Shown here one piece after another: positions 1 to 13,800 of a stretch of DNA of 60,000 bases. This DNA is from Branchiostoma floridae. Its lineage: Eukaryota > Chordata > Leptocardii > Amphioxiformes > Branchiostomatidae. A model generated the notes under the pieces. The model saw nothing but the letters and a program-made list of their open reading frames with translations. It did no database searches and was not told the DNA's origin. The DNA lies in assembly GCF_000003815.2 (NCBI RefSeq), contig NC_049982.1:14225704-14285703 (forward strand), given 5' to 3'. Both the position numbers and the translations under genes were made by a program. The stretch's first letter is position 1; every line of letters starts with the position of its first letter.

Positions 1-51
1 GTCTCCAGTGCACCGCACAAGGTCGTTGCCCCATATACACTGCTTAATAGA

Positions 52-98
52 GTCGTTTGTGGTCGTTTGTGGTGTTTCTGGGTCGTTTGTGGTGTTTA
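52..98. repeat. short GTCGTTTGTGGT tandem repeat
   Basis: Three near-perfect copies of a 12-bp word lie in 47 bases, the last two separated by a short GTTTCTG spacer. It is simple repeat DNA with no sign of a function. Confidence 0.75.
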
Positions 99-1219
99 GG
101 CAGACCGTGAAAATTTAGCGGTCGTTAAAACAGCTAAATGTAAGTTATCGTTATAAAATCAAGAATTGGGAACTGCCATGCGTTTTGATCCCGTGCACAG
201 TTTGACGTTTGCACCAAAAAAGGCTACTAGTAATAGGCCGCGTTTGCCGAACGCTGAGAGACGCGCCCCACGGCGCGTTAATTGATTTATGGCTTAAATG
301 ATCTGAACTCCGAAGCTACTGTCTTTGTGCAGAAAATGAGCGGATTAGTTTTATTGCCTTTCATCAAAGCGATGTAGTTCAACAGACTCCGTGGATCGCG
401 TGCTGTTCCCTACCCAGCTACTAGTATATTCCTCTGGCCGGCTTACTCCTCTATTTGTTCCATTTCTACGATTTTTCCAGCGATCCGGAGTCTGGTAGAG
501 ACTAGATAAAGCAAGGAGGTTTAATAGGCCACACTGACTTGATTTTATGGATGACATTCTCTGGAGACCCCAAAAGTAATGCGGCAGGGCGAATTGTTTT
601 TTTTTAATCCAGGAAAAAATGCTGCTATTGCTAAACCACAGGACTAAAAAGCTGGTATTACAATTTGATCTGCACTCCACAGAACCTGTAGTGTATCAAA
701 AGAAACAACTGTTAACGTTACTTGATGATTTTTGATTAAGGCACATGCGTTTTGTTTAATGATTTTTATTGACATGTTGTATGTGTGTATGTTGCAAACT
801 GTATGTGTCCAAGTATTATGTGTATTACTCCTGGAAGATTAGTTGTTGCATTGAATGTTAACAACTAAAGGAGTTAATGAACAATAAACAATAAACAAAC
901 TTAGTGAGGGCCCCAGTGGGGGGGTCCCGGCAATGCTCTATGCTAAATTCTGGTGGCCGGCTACGTATTACAGCGTAATACGCTGAATTCAGGAAGCCTC
1001 TCTACGCTCTATGCTAAATTCGAAAGCTTCCCCACACATTATGCAGAACTCATCACCGAGCGACTGAGCGTTTGTGTCAAAGATGGTATTTATGATACAT
1101 AGAACTTTAGAAGTGACAAAAGTTGAGTTAAAAGAATTAAAGGTAACCGGCGGCAGAGGCGGCGGCAGCAAATTTCTAATGTGGGGGTGCAATATTGCTG
1201 ACCAAATTTTTATCATCTT

Positions 1220-1441
1220 GAGTGCCGAAGGCGCGACAATCCTAGGGGGTCCCGGGACATACTCCCCGGGAAAATTTTGATATCTTAACCCTCTGAAACG
1301 TTATTTCCTGCATTTGAGGGGCAACTTTTTGAGTGCCGAAGGCGCGACAATCCTAGGGGGTCCCGGGACATACTCCCCGGGAAAATTTTGATATCTTAAC
1401 CCTCTGAAACGTTATTTCCTGCATTTGAGGGGCAACTTTTT
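1220..1441. repeat. tandem duplication, 2 x 111 bp
   Basis: The block beginning GAGTGCCGAAGGCGCGACAA occurs at 1220 and again at 1331 with no difference I can see. It includes a GGTCCCGGGACAT word and a run ending in CAACTTTTT. A diverged third relative, with the shared words CCCTCTGAAAC and TTTCCTGCATTT, lies near 1670-1735. This looks like a repeat-family unit that was recently duplicated. Confidence 0.85.
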
Positions 1442-3085
1442 CTCGCAGACTAGGTAATACTTAATGCCGCCAAAACAGTTACTCAATTGAAAATAAGCAA
1501 CTGGATATGATTTTGCTGGAGTAACTGTTTTTAGCACATCTTATTACCTGGATGTCTAACCTTCATGGACGAATCTATAATGCAATTTCTATTGAAAATA
1601 CAGTTTAAGTTTTTGAGAGCGACGCCCCCACCATATTTTCACCATGTCGCCGTGAGCGCAGATGGTGCGGGGTCCACGGAAATTTTGAAATCTCGACCCT
1701 CTGAAACACAATTTCCTGCATTTTTAAGGGACTTAGGGCAATGGTTAGGGCAGGTTTGATTCCGCTATACGCACAATTCATCCATTACGTTTTTCGGTAA
1801 ATTCCGGGGAGCTTCAACGCATTACGTAGAAGCTCTACGCAAAATGCACTGATTACGCTCTATGTTGAATTAAGTGAGCTGTCTACGCTCTATGTAAAAT
1901 TAAAATGGTTGATTACGCTCTACACAAAAGGGCATTAGGGCCCCCCTTAGTGTTAGTCTTACTAGTCTTTCTTTGTATTCAGATTGTAGGATGTACATAT
2001 AGGTTGTCTTGTTCATCTTACCAAGGAGGTTAGAATCAAGATCTTACCAATCTTAGCAGACTCCTGCTGAAATGATCAATGTTTGATATATTCTGTTGAC
2101 AAGAACAATCCGTGAAGACCTGGTATTTGCTCCAAGGACTGTGGATGATATATGACTGTGATGAAAATACTTATAAGGCCGCACCAGTTTTATTTCTTGT
2201 TTCTCGAATTTCCCAACCCAATTTTTTCCGATTTGAAAACAAACAAACTTTTCAAATTGATGGTCACAAAATTTCACTGTCTCTCCTTTCTCAAATTAAC
2301 TATGTGCCTCAAATTCCAGTAGCTGTACGTGCCTATTTTGGACAGTACGTTTAACATTTTTCTTCAAACTTCGGACTTTGCAACCAGGGACCCCCTAAAT
2401 CTTGAAAGTTTAGGTTGTCCAATCTCTCCTACCCTCGACTTTTTGAAAAGTTTTTTTTTTTTTTGACCGGCGGACCCAATTTTTTTTAGTTTACGCTGCC
2501 TGGCAAGAAGCTGACCTGCACTAATGAACTGGCTCCCAGCACCATAGAGGTAGCAGCAAGCACGCGATGGTACATATCATGGTTGCAGGATAGCAGTCAT
2601 GCTAGCCTATATGAGTCAGGAAGTTCTGGACAAGCGTGGAGCCCAGGGAGAGGCTGAATGTAACCATCGGTAACCTGTAGTCTGGAACTGTATACCAGAG
2701 TCCTCCCCAAAGGATGGAATAAGGGAGGCCCTCCACTATACTCCTAGCCCAGCTCTACTATATTACTTTTGAAATTTAGTGGGTTTCTTCCCTATTTTCT
2801 TGGTTAGTTTTGCTAAAATTAATGAAACTTCACAGATTTTTGCGCCAAGTGGCATCACTTTTCCAGTTAGCATTGTCTGCAAAAACTTGTGAATGGGCGA
2901 TGATCAAAACAATAGTCGTTTTGACAACAAAGGAATCACAACAATATACTTGTAATATATACTTGTAATATTTGACACCCTCTGTCATTGCAAAATGAAC
3001 ACATTTTCATGAAAGCGCATCGCGTTGGTTCAAGTTATTTTTGCCAGCCCTTCCACTATACTAAAAGATTCTGGGGAGAACCCTG

Positions 3086-3127
3086 GTATACCATCCACAC
3101 GTGATAGTACAGACACGTGTATGGTAC
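3086..3127. repeat. small imperfect hairpin
   Basis: The arms around CCACACGTG and CACGTGTATGG pair across a short loop. It may be the centre of a decayed inverted-repeat element; no further evidence was seen. Confidence 0.4.
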
Positions 3128-4653
3128 AAGGTTGTGTTCATCAGGGCAAGGAAATTCCTAGAAAATGACAATGATGTATTGTACTGGGCTGACGCACGTA
3201 CAAACATATGCTCTAAGTTGAAATTACCTTGGGTGTGTCTAAATAATAAGCAGTGTACTTAGCAAAGACCTAATATGAAGTCCTGGATACATTGTCTACA
3301 ATCACGAATAGAAAGTATGCAGCAAGTCTTTTAAATATTTGCCATTTTCTTCAAGTCATAATTATTTTGGCCACCATATGGATCTTCATTGTTGGGGACC
3401 TGCATCTTATTATCTTAAGTTCTGTAAACATTTTGTTTAGCTTGACAAACAGCAGGATGATAAGACAGTTGGTTCATAGATCATTAGACCAAGACCATGG
3501 CACGGTTTTATGATGATCTACACATAAAAATTTGTTTTCCAGACTCAGACACATGCTACTACAGGTATATGGCTACTTTATCTTGAAACCTTCTTAATTA
3601 GTTGAAAAAAAATTCCTTAATTGTGTTGACATTCCAGGGCGACACTTAGCTCATTGCCCCATGTACATGTACGCTGCATGTTGCCACCATTTAGGTCCTT
3701 TTGGGCCCTTTTTAGTCCTATTGCTATATTAGATCTTCAGGCACACCCATTAATTATGTGCACTCCCAGAACAGTTCATTGATGGAATGAATAATTGTTG
3801 TCACATATGATATATTCTGCAACAGTTGGAACATGTATATGTTTATTACAGTCATTTGCACCTCTTGTGCCAAACCACTCCTGGCACACCCAGATGTAAT
3901 GGACCATACTTTCAGAACGTGCCATGTGACATGTCTGACGTCAGCATCTCTTTGGTTACTTAAAGGCCCTTAGTCTGTTTCTGTTGGATTGGAAATTTGT
4001 GTGGGTTTGGAGCTTAGTTGCATTAGTGTAGTACATGCCATTGTGTAGATGCATCGCTGGTACTAGTGGTAGTGTTTATGAGGACTCGGAGACACGAGAT
4101 GTCACTCTTTTGTGACACCCCAACATTCTGTAGGAAACGCTGGCAACTCTTCACACTTTTATTCGGTAGGATTGTTTTCTCTGTAGGTGTTGATATGTAT
4201 ACAGAGCCTGATGTATCATTGGTTCATCATTTATGCATGATCAATGTGTGTTTTGATTTGTGATTAAGATCACTATCTGTATCAATGAGTATTATTCTGG
4301 CCTTCTTTGATCAGTACTGCTAAGCCATGAATTTCAAGGAATAATAGTTGGAATTCCCAAATACAATTGCTAAATTTACATATTATACAGCATGTCAACT
4401 CGTCATCGTATATTAGACAAAAAGTTATTGCAACTTAAATGGTACAATCTACTCTGAGGCTCCAAACAGGTTCAGCTCCGGCTGTTTTTGACTTGTTTTT
4501 TAAAATTTTTATTGAGCTTTCTATTTTTATCATACATTCATATCATATCATTGATGTTGGTTTCCTCAAGTACAGCATTTTAATTTTATAGTTTGCTAAA
4601 TGTCATCTTTAGAGTTGAAGAGTAACAGTGGTTATCAAATCTTTTTTGATGCG

Positions 4654-7600
4654 ATGTTTGATATTGTAGTGGTTGCCCTCCTGGCGGTCAGCATCCAGTC
4701 ACAGCTGCAGGTTCCCCTCTGCTATGATGCCCCAGACAAGTCCTGCACCTGTCACACCGGGACTAATACAGGTGTGCCCTGTACCACCTGTGTATGTGAG
4801 CACCAACTGCTCCAACTGCAAACACTTTGTGCAGGTGAGAAAAGGCACATTCTTTATAGGCCTAGAAAAACTTCATGTACTTGTTGCTGAGACAAAATAT
4901 CATAACATCAAACACGATTAATGAGTACCTACAGCCAGACACATGTATGGCCCCAAATCCGAAAAGCCAATTTGAGCTTCTAATGAATAAATAATAAAAG
5001 GTTCATTGAGAGCTAGCAGTAAAATGCATAGTACAGACAGACTAAATCATCCTGACATTAATGGATGATAAATGTGTATGTTGAGATGCCCTCTGGTAGC
5101 CTTGACACTTCATGTTGTTTTTATGTTTATGTGCCTGTTTTTTATGTTTTATGTGCCTGCTTTGAATGATAACCCAAGCCTCAAATATCAGAGAGCTGCC
5201 ATAATATGAACTGATGTCACATGCTTTTTTGTTTATTTATTTATTTCATCTTGAAACAAATGGGCAGCCCCTACAACAGTGCATAGTTGATTTCCAAGGG
5301 GGCCCAACAAACATACATGTAAATAACAGATACAGGACAAAACGTGGTAACAATCAGTCAAACTTTCTACAAGCTTTTTTTCTACAAGCATATGAGCTTT
5401 TCATCAACACTTATTGTTGACTCTACTGGAGTTATGGTTGACTGCTGGATTGTTCTCCAACCTGTGAAAGTTGGATGAATAATAAATTGGGCAGTAGCTG
5501 CTCTCATGTCACGGAATCTGACCACAACAAAGAGTCAGCCTCGAAAAGACATACAGCTGATTACCTCTTTTAAGGCGGCTCTATTTTCCAAACAGTTTCA
5601 TCTATTGTAGGGGGTGGGATGTCCTTGCATATTGGTATGAATATGAAAATGTATGGATAAAGTTTTAGCATTGTATCCCATGTTTCCTGTGTAGGTATGC
5701 GTGTGTCTAAGAAAGAAATGGTCGGATTGTTAGAAATGTGGATGTACATACAGATATTTTTCTTAGAAACCTTAACTTAAGTACTACATGATGCTGATCA
5801 GTTCTTGTAGTCATACGTTTTGGATAACAAGAAATCACTCTTTGTACACAAGAGGAATTGTTGAGTGTTCTCTTAAATGTTAAGTATTTAGTTTAGTTTA
5901 GTTTAGTTTATTAAAACAATATATATGAAAAGTAGGTAGTGCTTGCCATATTTACAATGCAGTTCCAAATGTACTTAATATTTGGGTGTGGTTTTGGAAG
6001 GCAGAGCCCATCCTTTTTTGGAAGGCAGAGCCCATCCTTCTCCTTTCACCACCAATTAGATATATATAATTACCCCCCCCCCCCATCCAAAGTGAGGGAC
6101 CCTTTTACGCCTGACCATGGGTGAAGTTAGGTGTATCAAGTGCCTTTCCCAAGGGTACAACTTTTGAAACCAGGATCTCTGGTTTGTAGGATGAAAAGAT
6201 TGCAGGATGAAAAGACTACCAATCTTCCACTGATACAGCTATTTGTTTATAATAATATAAGAAAAGATAAAATAAAATAAAATCAGAACTTATCAAGGGA
6301 TTCAAAACTAGTTCTTGCTAATAGGTAGGCAATGGCCTTTGAAGAGAGTTAGCTACCACTAAGATGTTTTCTCATACTCTCCACTGCTGCACCAGCTCTC
6401 CAATAGTACTGTTCCTCTACTCATATTTTGATACCCAAGAGTGAAATGTTTCCTTCCAGGATTCACCTGCCCTGCAGCGCTGACCCAGGCGTCATGTGTG
6501 GATGATGGCACGGCTGTAGTCAGTGCGTGTACCATTCACGCTGTGCTGTTCGAGGGGCCGAGACCAAGGGCTGACAGGCTGGTGTTTCAGAGAAAGTATG
6601 GCTTCAAGTTCACCAGTGATGTTGCAGCGGAATGCACCAATGGAGATCCAACTATAGCTCGGCAATGGACACTGTACAGGTGAGACCCAACTCTAGCACA
6701 AACACTGTACAAGTGAGATAAAACTCTAGCACAAACACTGTGGGGTGAGACCCAACTCTAGCACAAACACTGTACAGGTGAGACAACTCTAGCACAAACA
6801 CTGTACGGGTGAGACCCAACTCTAGCACAAACACTGTACAAGTGAGACCCAACTCTGACACAAATACTGTTCTGGTGAGACCACCCTAACACTGTACAGG
6901 TGCGACTTAACTCACAAACACTGTACAGGTGAGACCCAACTCTAGCACAAACATTGCACAGGTCAGACCAAACTCTAGCACAAACAATCTGCAGTTGAGA
7001 CCCAACTCTCACACAAAATTACAGACACTTCTCAGGTCAGACTCATTTCGTGGACGTTTTAGGATACATCTTACTCATGTATATGCTTGGTTATGTTGAG
7101 ACCCAGCTTTATCATTATGTATTTATTCCATCTAGGCTGGATGAAACACAGACGCCAGCTGCCCTGACTGTCGAGTCTGTTCTTGTCCCTAGTACTGCAA
7201 CTGAGTTTGTTATTCCTGGGAACGCAGTGCCCACTGGGGAATATTTGTTACAGGTAAGGTGGTTCCTGTTTTGTTGCTGTGTTCTAAGCTTTTGATTTGT
7301 CTAATATAAGTGTAAACTACCATTAGTTGTTGTCTCTGTCTATCAGCCTAATAGTATGGGCTCGAATTTGCATTAGATTTCATTATGAATTATAATCAAT
7401 TATGTCCATGATTTGTGAAATGCAGTCAGTTGCTCTGAGATGGGGGATAAACTGTTTCATGTAATTCCAAAGTTGTGATTGATGGTGTGAGTTGGTGATG
7501 CCTTGGATAGATCACTGAAACTTTTCTAGAGGTTTGCATTAATAAAAATTATTGTTCGTTTTGACGAGTGTGATTACGGAATACCTTGCAGCTGGAAATG

Positions 7601-7826
7601 ACTGTAACAGAGACCTCTGGTGTGAAGCACACCTACGTGGAGCAGACCTGGCTGGAGGTGGTTCAGCAGGCGCTGGTTGCCTACATCAGCGGGGGGTCCA
7701 GGCAAGTTGTGCCTGCAGACGACTACACCATGGTAGCTGGTAATTCATGGGACCCTGAGCTCATTGTGAACAGTGCCTCATTCACATACACTTGGACATA
7801 TGAGATACTTCAGGAATCAACAAATG
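4654..7826 (+). CDS. Gene 1 exons 1-4: signal-like N-terminus, Cys-rich segment, first part of REJ region
   Basis: Residues 1-251. The first exon has a hydrophobic stretch (VVVALLAVS) that fits a signal peptide, followed by a short segment with six cysteines in CTCHTG, PCTTCVC and similar. Exon 2 carries FEGPRPRADRLVF and RQWTLYR. Exon 4 carries TETSGVKHTYVEQ, then AYISGGSR and NSWDPEL before a WTYEI strand; this pattern (glycine-glycine turn, then S.DP, then W) is typical of REJ modules. The same exon order and phases occur in gene 2 at 40924-43115. The exon 2 donor at 6680 is the seed of a minisatellite. Confidence 0.8.
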
Positions 7827-10800
7827 GTAACTGAAATCTTTGATGCACTCTTTGATGAATACAGGTTCCCACTGTAGGTTAACTGTAATGTTGCTAGAGA
7901 CAGAGAGAGAGAGAGATTTTGTATAAGCAAACTTAACATGTTTTGTAAGTATAGTCTTTTTAAGTTACTGGACTGGACTTGCAGAAGTTAATACTTGTTG
8001 ATCTAGAACTAGAGATAAGCAATTCCCAAGCCAATTTAACTAAATGCCAAAAGTGCTATAATGTGCACAGAGTTCATACAACCAAGAAGTTAGTTATATC
8101 TCTAAATGCCCTCCATGATACAACATTACCAGTGCAATGGTCATAAATAATGGAATTGTGTGTTTTGTCTGTTTATAATGAGGCGACAGCTTTATGTATG
8201 AATGTATGAGGTGATAAGTTGAAGAGCTTCTGCTGTCTATTTTTGATGTCACCAGCCCACTCTTCCCTTTTTCAAGGATTGCTAACATTACTAACGTTGC
8301 ACTTGTACGTAGACCCCTGCACTGGATACCTCTCCCTGACAGACTCTTGGCGTGACTGGAACAATGGGCTGGGCCAGCAGTGTGATGGGCTGACTTTTAC
8401 ACCAGGCTGGTACCGTGTGGAGGGAGCAGCTGGAAACAGTCTGCTCGACCAGGACCCACTTTCAATGGGAAAGTACATACCATTTCTTTTTCCTTGGCAC
8501 AGTTTATCAAGGTCATGCCAGTTAAATTTGTTGGTTCTAGGACTTTAAATGATGTTGCTGAACTGGAAAATCAGAACTGGAATGGGAAGACAGGGCTAAA
8601 GGGGAAAGTTTCTACACTGCATGCTCAGTTTTAGTTAGTGAATATAGTCAGCTCCATGTTTCCATCTGTTGTTCACTCTGTTTTCATAATGAGAAAATAG
8701 CGAGAAAATAAATTGGCTTTGTGTATATTGTGATGTCCATAATAAAATGTAACTGGCTGAAAGGAAATGGATCATAATTCTAACAACACAAACAAGCACA
8801 CACAAGTCTAGAGTTTTTTTCTGCTTTTTGCAGGCCTCTAGCTGAGACTGCATAGTTAAGATGATAGCTAATGTCTCTCTCTGGTAATTTCCCCTCCTGT
8901 TTAGGTGCAGTACTACACTTGGATGGTACATGGTGGAGCCCCCTCCCGTCCTATCTCAGGGCGATGTGTGCAGGAAAATGTGTGGCTACTTCAACGGAGA
9001 CCCTTGCTTCCTTAGCATTGACGTCATGGCTAAGGCTTGTCCTGGGAACTACTACGTCTATTTCCTTCCTTATGGCCGCTTTTGTGATACAGCCTACTGC
9101 ACAAGTTTGTACTTTATTTGTTCTGTAACAACAGTAATGGTGTCATTTTCAATATATTGCTATTGATATTTGGTATGTATCATGACACTCTGGTTGCTTT
9201 ACAGTGCTCAAAGTGTAACATGTACAATTGTCATGTATTTGTATGCAGCAGCAATAATGAGAACAGTTTGTAAGCTGATGAGCAAATGAGGTAATATGCT
9301 ATGAAAATTATACAAAAAGGTAGAAAGATTTCAATGCATGTTACAAAATTGTTGTTAACATTTTTAGAATTTGCATTCTCACATCCAATGTAGAGTCTTC
9401 AAAATGCCATCCAAGAGATAGTGTGTTAATGTATCTAGCTCCATGTAAATCAAGGTTGAGAAAACAAGGTTTGCCAACTTCTCTGCAGTAACCAAAGGAG
9501 TCATTGATGTCTCCGGTACCACCTCTGAGACCGAAGCACCTGAGGATCATGTATGCCATCATTTCGAGTCAGCGGATTCAGCTCGTCGCTTGTTTGGTCT
9601 GGAGGGTACGATCATCCAGCACACTGTGCAGGTCTCCTACCCAGGACGTTTGCCTGGGACGTACATAACAATCACAGAGCTTGGTCCACCAGGATCCAGT
9701 CTCTTTATCACGTAATGACCGGTTTTCATGATTTTCACTTTCATCTTCAGGCCATATGATCTTGATTTTATGATTGACGGCCATGTAGCACATTCCTGCA
9801 GTGCTCTTGTAGAAAAAACAAAGTACTAGTAGGAGAACATTGATCTCCAAGCAGAGCCTACCAATGTATGGTAGCATAAGATAGTATCATAAGCTGGCAA
9901 AGGAGTGTAGTTGGCCTAGGAGTGTGCATTGGCGATAAGCTACACTCCTTTACCAACATATGATACTACCTAATGCCACCATAGGATCTGCTTGGAAATT
10001 AGGAGAACATACTACATGTATATTAGCCCTTCTGTTTTTCTATCTTGCCCTTATTCCAAATTTCTACAGCAATCATTGGTCCTTATTATAATCCATGTGT
10101 GCACATGACATCAATAAACATCACAGAATGATTTCAAGAACACTCTATCTACAGATGCTGGACCAACTGCAACCCTGTCAGGAATCTGGCATGGGAACAG
10201 ACTGTACTGGAGGCTGAGACCACCATGACGGGCAGTATTGTCTGGACCGTGCCAGTGTTGCCGGCAGGGGCACCCGCGATCGACTGGGCCACACAGACTG
10301 CAGCTGGAACTGACACAGGGCCTGTACTCAGGGTCCTGCCTGATACATTTGTGGTAAGGTGTTATCTGTACATGTGGCTGTTTCCAGACACTCACAATCA
10401 AACACCTGCAATGTGGTAAATTTCATCTGTTGTGAGATACGGTTTGACGTGGCTTGATGGCAAAGAGCACAGTTTTACCTGCCGATTCAGAGACATTGTA
10501 GATATAGGAAATACCTAAAAACAGCATTTTAATGCACCTGTGATCTAATTGATAGTATAGAAAACGAATTGCTGTACTTGAACTGGAACTTTGTGTAAGA
10601 CTATGTAATTACATTATATACAGTCACACATTTGGATAAACTCAGTATATAAAAAGTGCACTTGCTGCAAGTTCATGATTGTGTAGCATTAACTTTTAAT
10701 TTTAAATTTCATGGCTCAGGCATGCTGTTGTAGAAAACATACAAATTGTATGCACTATATAGTCCCAAAGATCTGTGTTGTTTGCAGGTGGCAGGGGATT

Positions 10801-13800
10801 ACACCTTCCGGGCAACTCTTTTCGTTGGTGGTGTAGCAACAGCATACTATGCAGAGTACAGCAGCTCTGTTGTAGTCAAACCCAACGATGGTTCTATTAC
10901 CTGTCAGATAGAGCCAAACGATCTGATTCCACTGACACCCGCCTGCATTACTTGTTCAGGTATGGTCCTTGATGGTACCACAAAAATCTCTAAATTTTCA
11001 GAACCGACTCATCATTTCTACTTGCTTTATTTCTTGTCATGGCCACTTTGTAGTTCAGGAACATTTTATGGCAATTTAGAGCAATTATTGATATAGCTAT
11101 TGAATTATGAATTACATACTACGGTCAGTCTGCAACACATAGGGAGTGTAATCTTGGTATTTAACCCCTTGCTGACAGCAGCAATACACAACTTTATACA
11201 TGTAGCAGTTACTTGTTCTCATAGACATCTTCCCATTACCTAGTGATGTCATTTTTATAAGCGTTAGATTGTATTTTGCCATAACTTAAAACTCAAGCAT
11301 CACAACAGTGTGGTCAACACTGTCTGACATTTGCTTGTGTTTTTTCCATGTTCATTTTCAGTCCCACACATGTTTTTTTCTCCCACAGCATTTCCGTATG
11401 ACTTCCACCCTGTAAACTACGAGTTTCAGTGGTGGAAAGCTGGTGGTGCAGTGGCTGCTGTTGCATTCCCAAGAACTCCTGCAGTGGCTTTGCCAGCATT
11501 CGTATCCCCCTACAGTGGCCTGGTATGTCTCCTTTTATTTACATGTTGTCTCTACTAGACTAAGTACCTGGCTACAGGGAGAATTATTTGCCACAATAGG
11601 GTAACATTTGCCCACCTTGCTGGCCATACAGTATTTTTGCCAAATTCTTCTAGCCACACACCAATATGTAAAGTGCAAGAAGGCCTAGTGAATACTACAT
11701 GTGCCTTTTACTATGACTCCAATGGAGCAAGTTCCTCTCTATTTTGTACTCAATCATCAGAAATGCCTGGTTTTGAGAAGCATTTAGAATTCTTCTCTTC
11801 TTGCATTCAAATTAATTTGCTTTACAGTTCCTTCAGACCCATTTAGTTTCTAGTAGCATGAAGGTCAGTAAGTTTCCTTGCTGTTTCAGTAGCAGGGTAT
11901 ATTTTTACAGGGAGGGGTTACTAGCCCTTCTCCTTTGATATGCTCAAAGCAGCTCATCAAACACGGGATGCCCATTCTTAAAGAAGGTGCAGCCCCAACC
12001 AAGATGTCTCCCAGGGTCTCCCAATTATGAACAAAGAAAATTGGAACCAGGAGCTCAACTGTGAGGCTGCTATGGGCACCCTTTGCTTTACTGTACTCAA
12101 AATTTCTATTTGCTAGACTAAGCATTGAAAAAGTGCAGGAGAACTCCACTGAAAGGCTGAATACACATTCCTTGCAGGCTCACTACAGTCTGAACACCCT
12201 GTTGCCGCCTGGGAGGATCAACTTCCGAGTCAGGATAACCAGCGTGGACGGTATTGACTACAATAAGGATTTTGACATTGTGGTAAGTATCAATAATGCT
12301 ACGTTAGATTCTGTAATAATTTAGCTGCAAATTGCTTAACAATCATGGTTTGTCAATTTGAAAAAAAAAGCCTTCAGTGTAAAAAAGGAACTTCATCATG
12401 CCAAATTGTCTGACATGACCCCCAAAACAAAAAAATGGTTCATAAAATTTGGTCAATCCCATGTCTTTTGTTGCTGTATCATAATACACTCTTACTCTGT
12501 CAAGCTTGCTATGATGTCTGTCTCACAGAGTTTTCTGTCCAGGTTGTCTATGGCTGCATTTGAAATACTGATAATTTTGCTTCTATGTAATATAATGATG
12601 TCCTTTTTACACCTGCTCATCTTTAGTGATCCATTATGCACTTGTTGGATGAGCAGCATAGCTAATTGTGTGTGTGTAGTCTAAATTTAGATCTGACAAA
12701 TTTGTCTCCCAAGGTGATATACTAGTATTTGCCTGCCAACACCCCAGGTAATGGACATGATAACAACAGTCGAAACAGTGTATTATAATAGATGCAATGC
12801 GCATGTAGTTGTTAAAGAATAAGGAAAGTTGAAGAAACATGGCCAACCTTAATTTAAGAATAGACACCAGGACATAGCAATTTTCCTTTACACAAGCAGT
12901 TATTCTCACCTGCTGGTTGTGTGAAAGAATTAACACCTATGTCCTATGACCTACAAACCTGATGAAATTATTTTTGGAATAGACACCAATTTTAGAAACA
13001 GTTCTAGGATTGAAAAATTGCAAGAAACCAACAGTAACAATAAGTTTGCATTCTACTAGTATGTAGATCTGTAAGGTCTGGCTCCACAATCAGCCCCACA
13101 ATTACTTGACGTACATTGTACATGACATTGTACATGTACATTTGTATGTGGCTGCTTCATGCAGTTTATAATCAATGGATAGGTTAGGCGGAAAATAGTG
13201 AATACAACATTTTAAAGAAATTATCTGATTCTAGGTCATCCCACGAAATACTCCAGCCTCTGTTTGGGCACCGCCCCTTCTGAATGGACCTGACAGCGCT
13301 TTCCGAAGAAAGCTGAATCGAGGGGACAGAGCTGGTGCAGCCCAGCTGGCAGGTGCCATTGCTGGGGTGGGAACAGAGCTGGCAAAGTCAGACCCAGATG
13401 CGGCAACAGAGGTATATTTTGAATATCCAGTTTGAGCTTGATGTGCAACATGCTCACATGATACAGAAGGTCATCTGCTTCCCGTCGTCTTCAGCTACTT
13501 TTCGTCCTTCATTAGGAGTTTCGCCCCTTCAAGTAGTACTCCTGCAGGCGTCAGGGCAACAGCGCTGGCCGGGCGCTGCTCGATGGTTGTTCCTAGTTGT
13601 TGTACTTCTGTGACCACACCCAGTAGGATGAGTCGGTGGCTGTCTCTGCTGTCTTTCTCGTCGCTTCCCTCCTTTTCTTCCCCACTACTCCTAAAGCGCC
13701 CAAGGTCTTCCACAAGGACTGGCCTATAAAACTGTGACAGCCAACTTCAACATGGAAGTACTGTGTCTTCCATCCCTTTTCCTTGGCGCTATCCACTATC

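Larger units (their letters stand above)
1..4653. other. 5' flank without a recognised gene
   Basis: I see no protein family in the short open frames here. The tract holds a short GTCGTTTGTGG tandem repeat (52-98), degenerate repeats of a TCTACGCTCTATG-like word (about 945-1060 and 1790-1930), an exact 111-bp duplication (1220-1441) and a copy of the ACCAAGGAGGTTA word near 2019, which recurs at 54103. A first coding exon of gene 1 may lie here, because the first exon I can place has an acceptor-like AG at 4668-4669 and the matching exon of gene 2 has no ATG. Confidence 0.5.

Noticed and set aside
351-680. 109-codon minus-strand frame near the left edge
   Set aside because: No recognisable domain, no splice context and no counterpart elsewhere in the window; best taken as a chance frame.
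6652-7012. Minus-strand frames with repeated short peptides (ELGLTCTVFVL type)
   Set aside because: They are translations of the 33-bp splice-junction minisatellite; the repeat periodicity alone makes them look like a repeat protein.
6668-7030. Possible CRISPR-like array
   Set aside because: The unit repeats end to end with no unique spacers, and the context is a eukaryotic intron.
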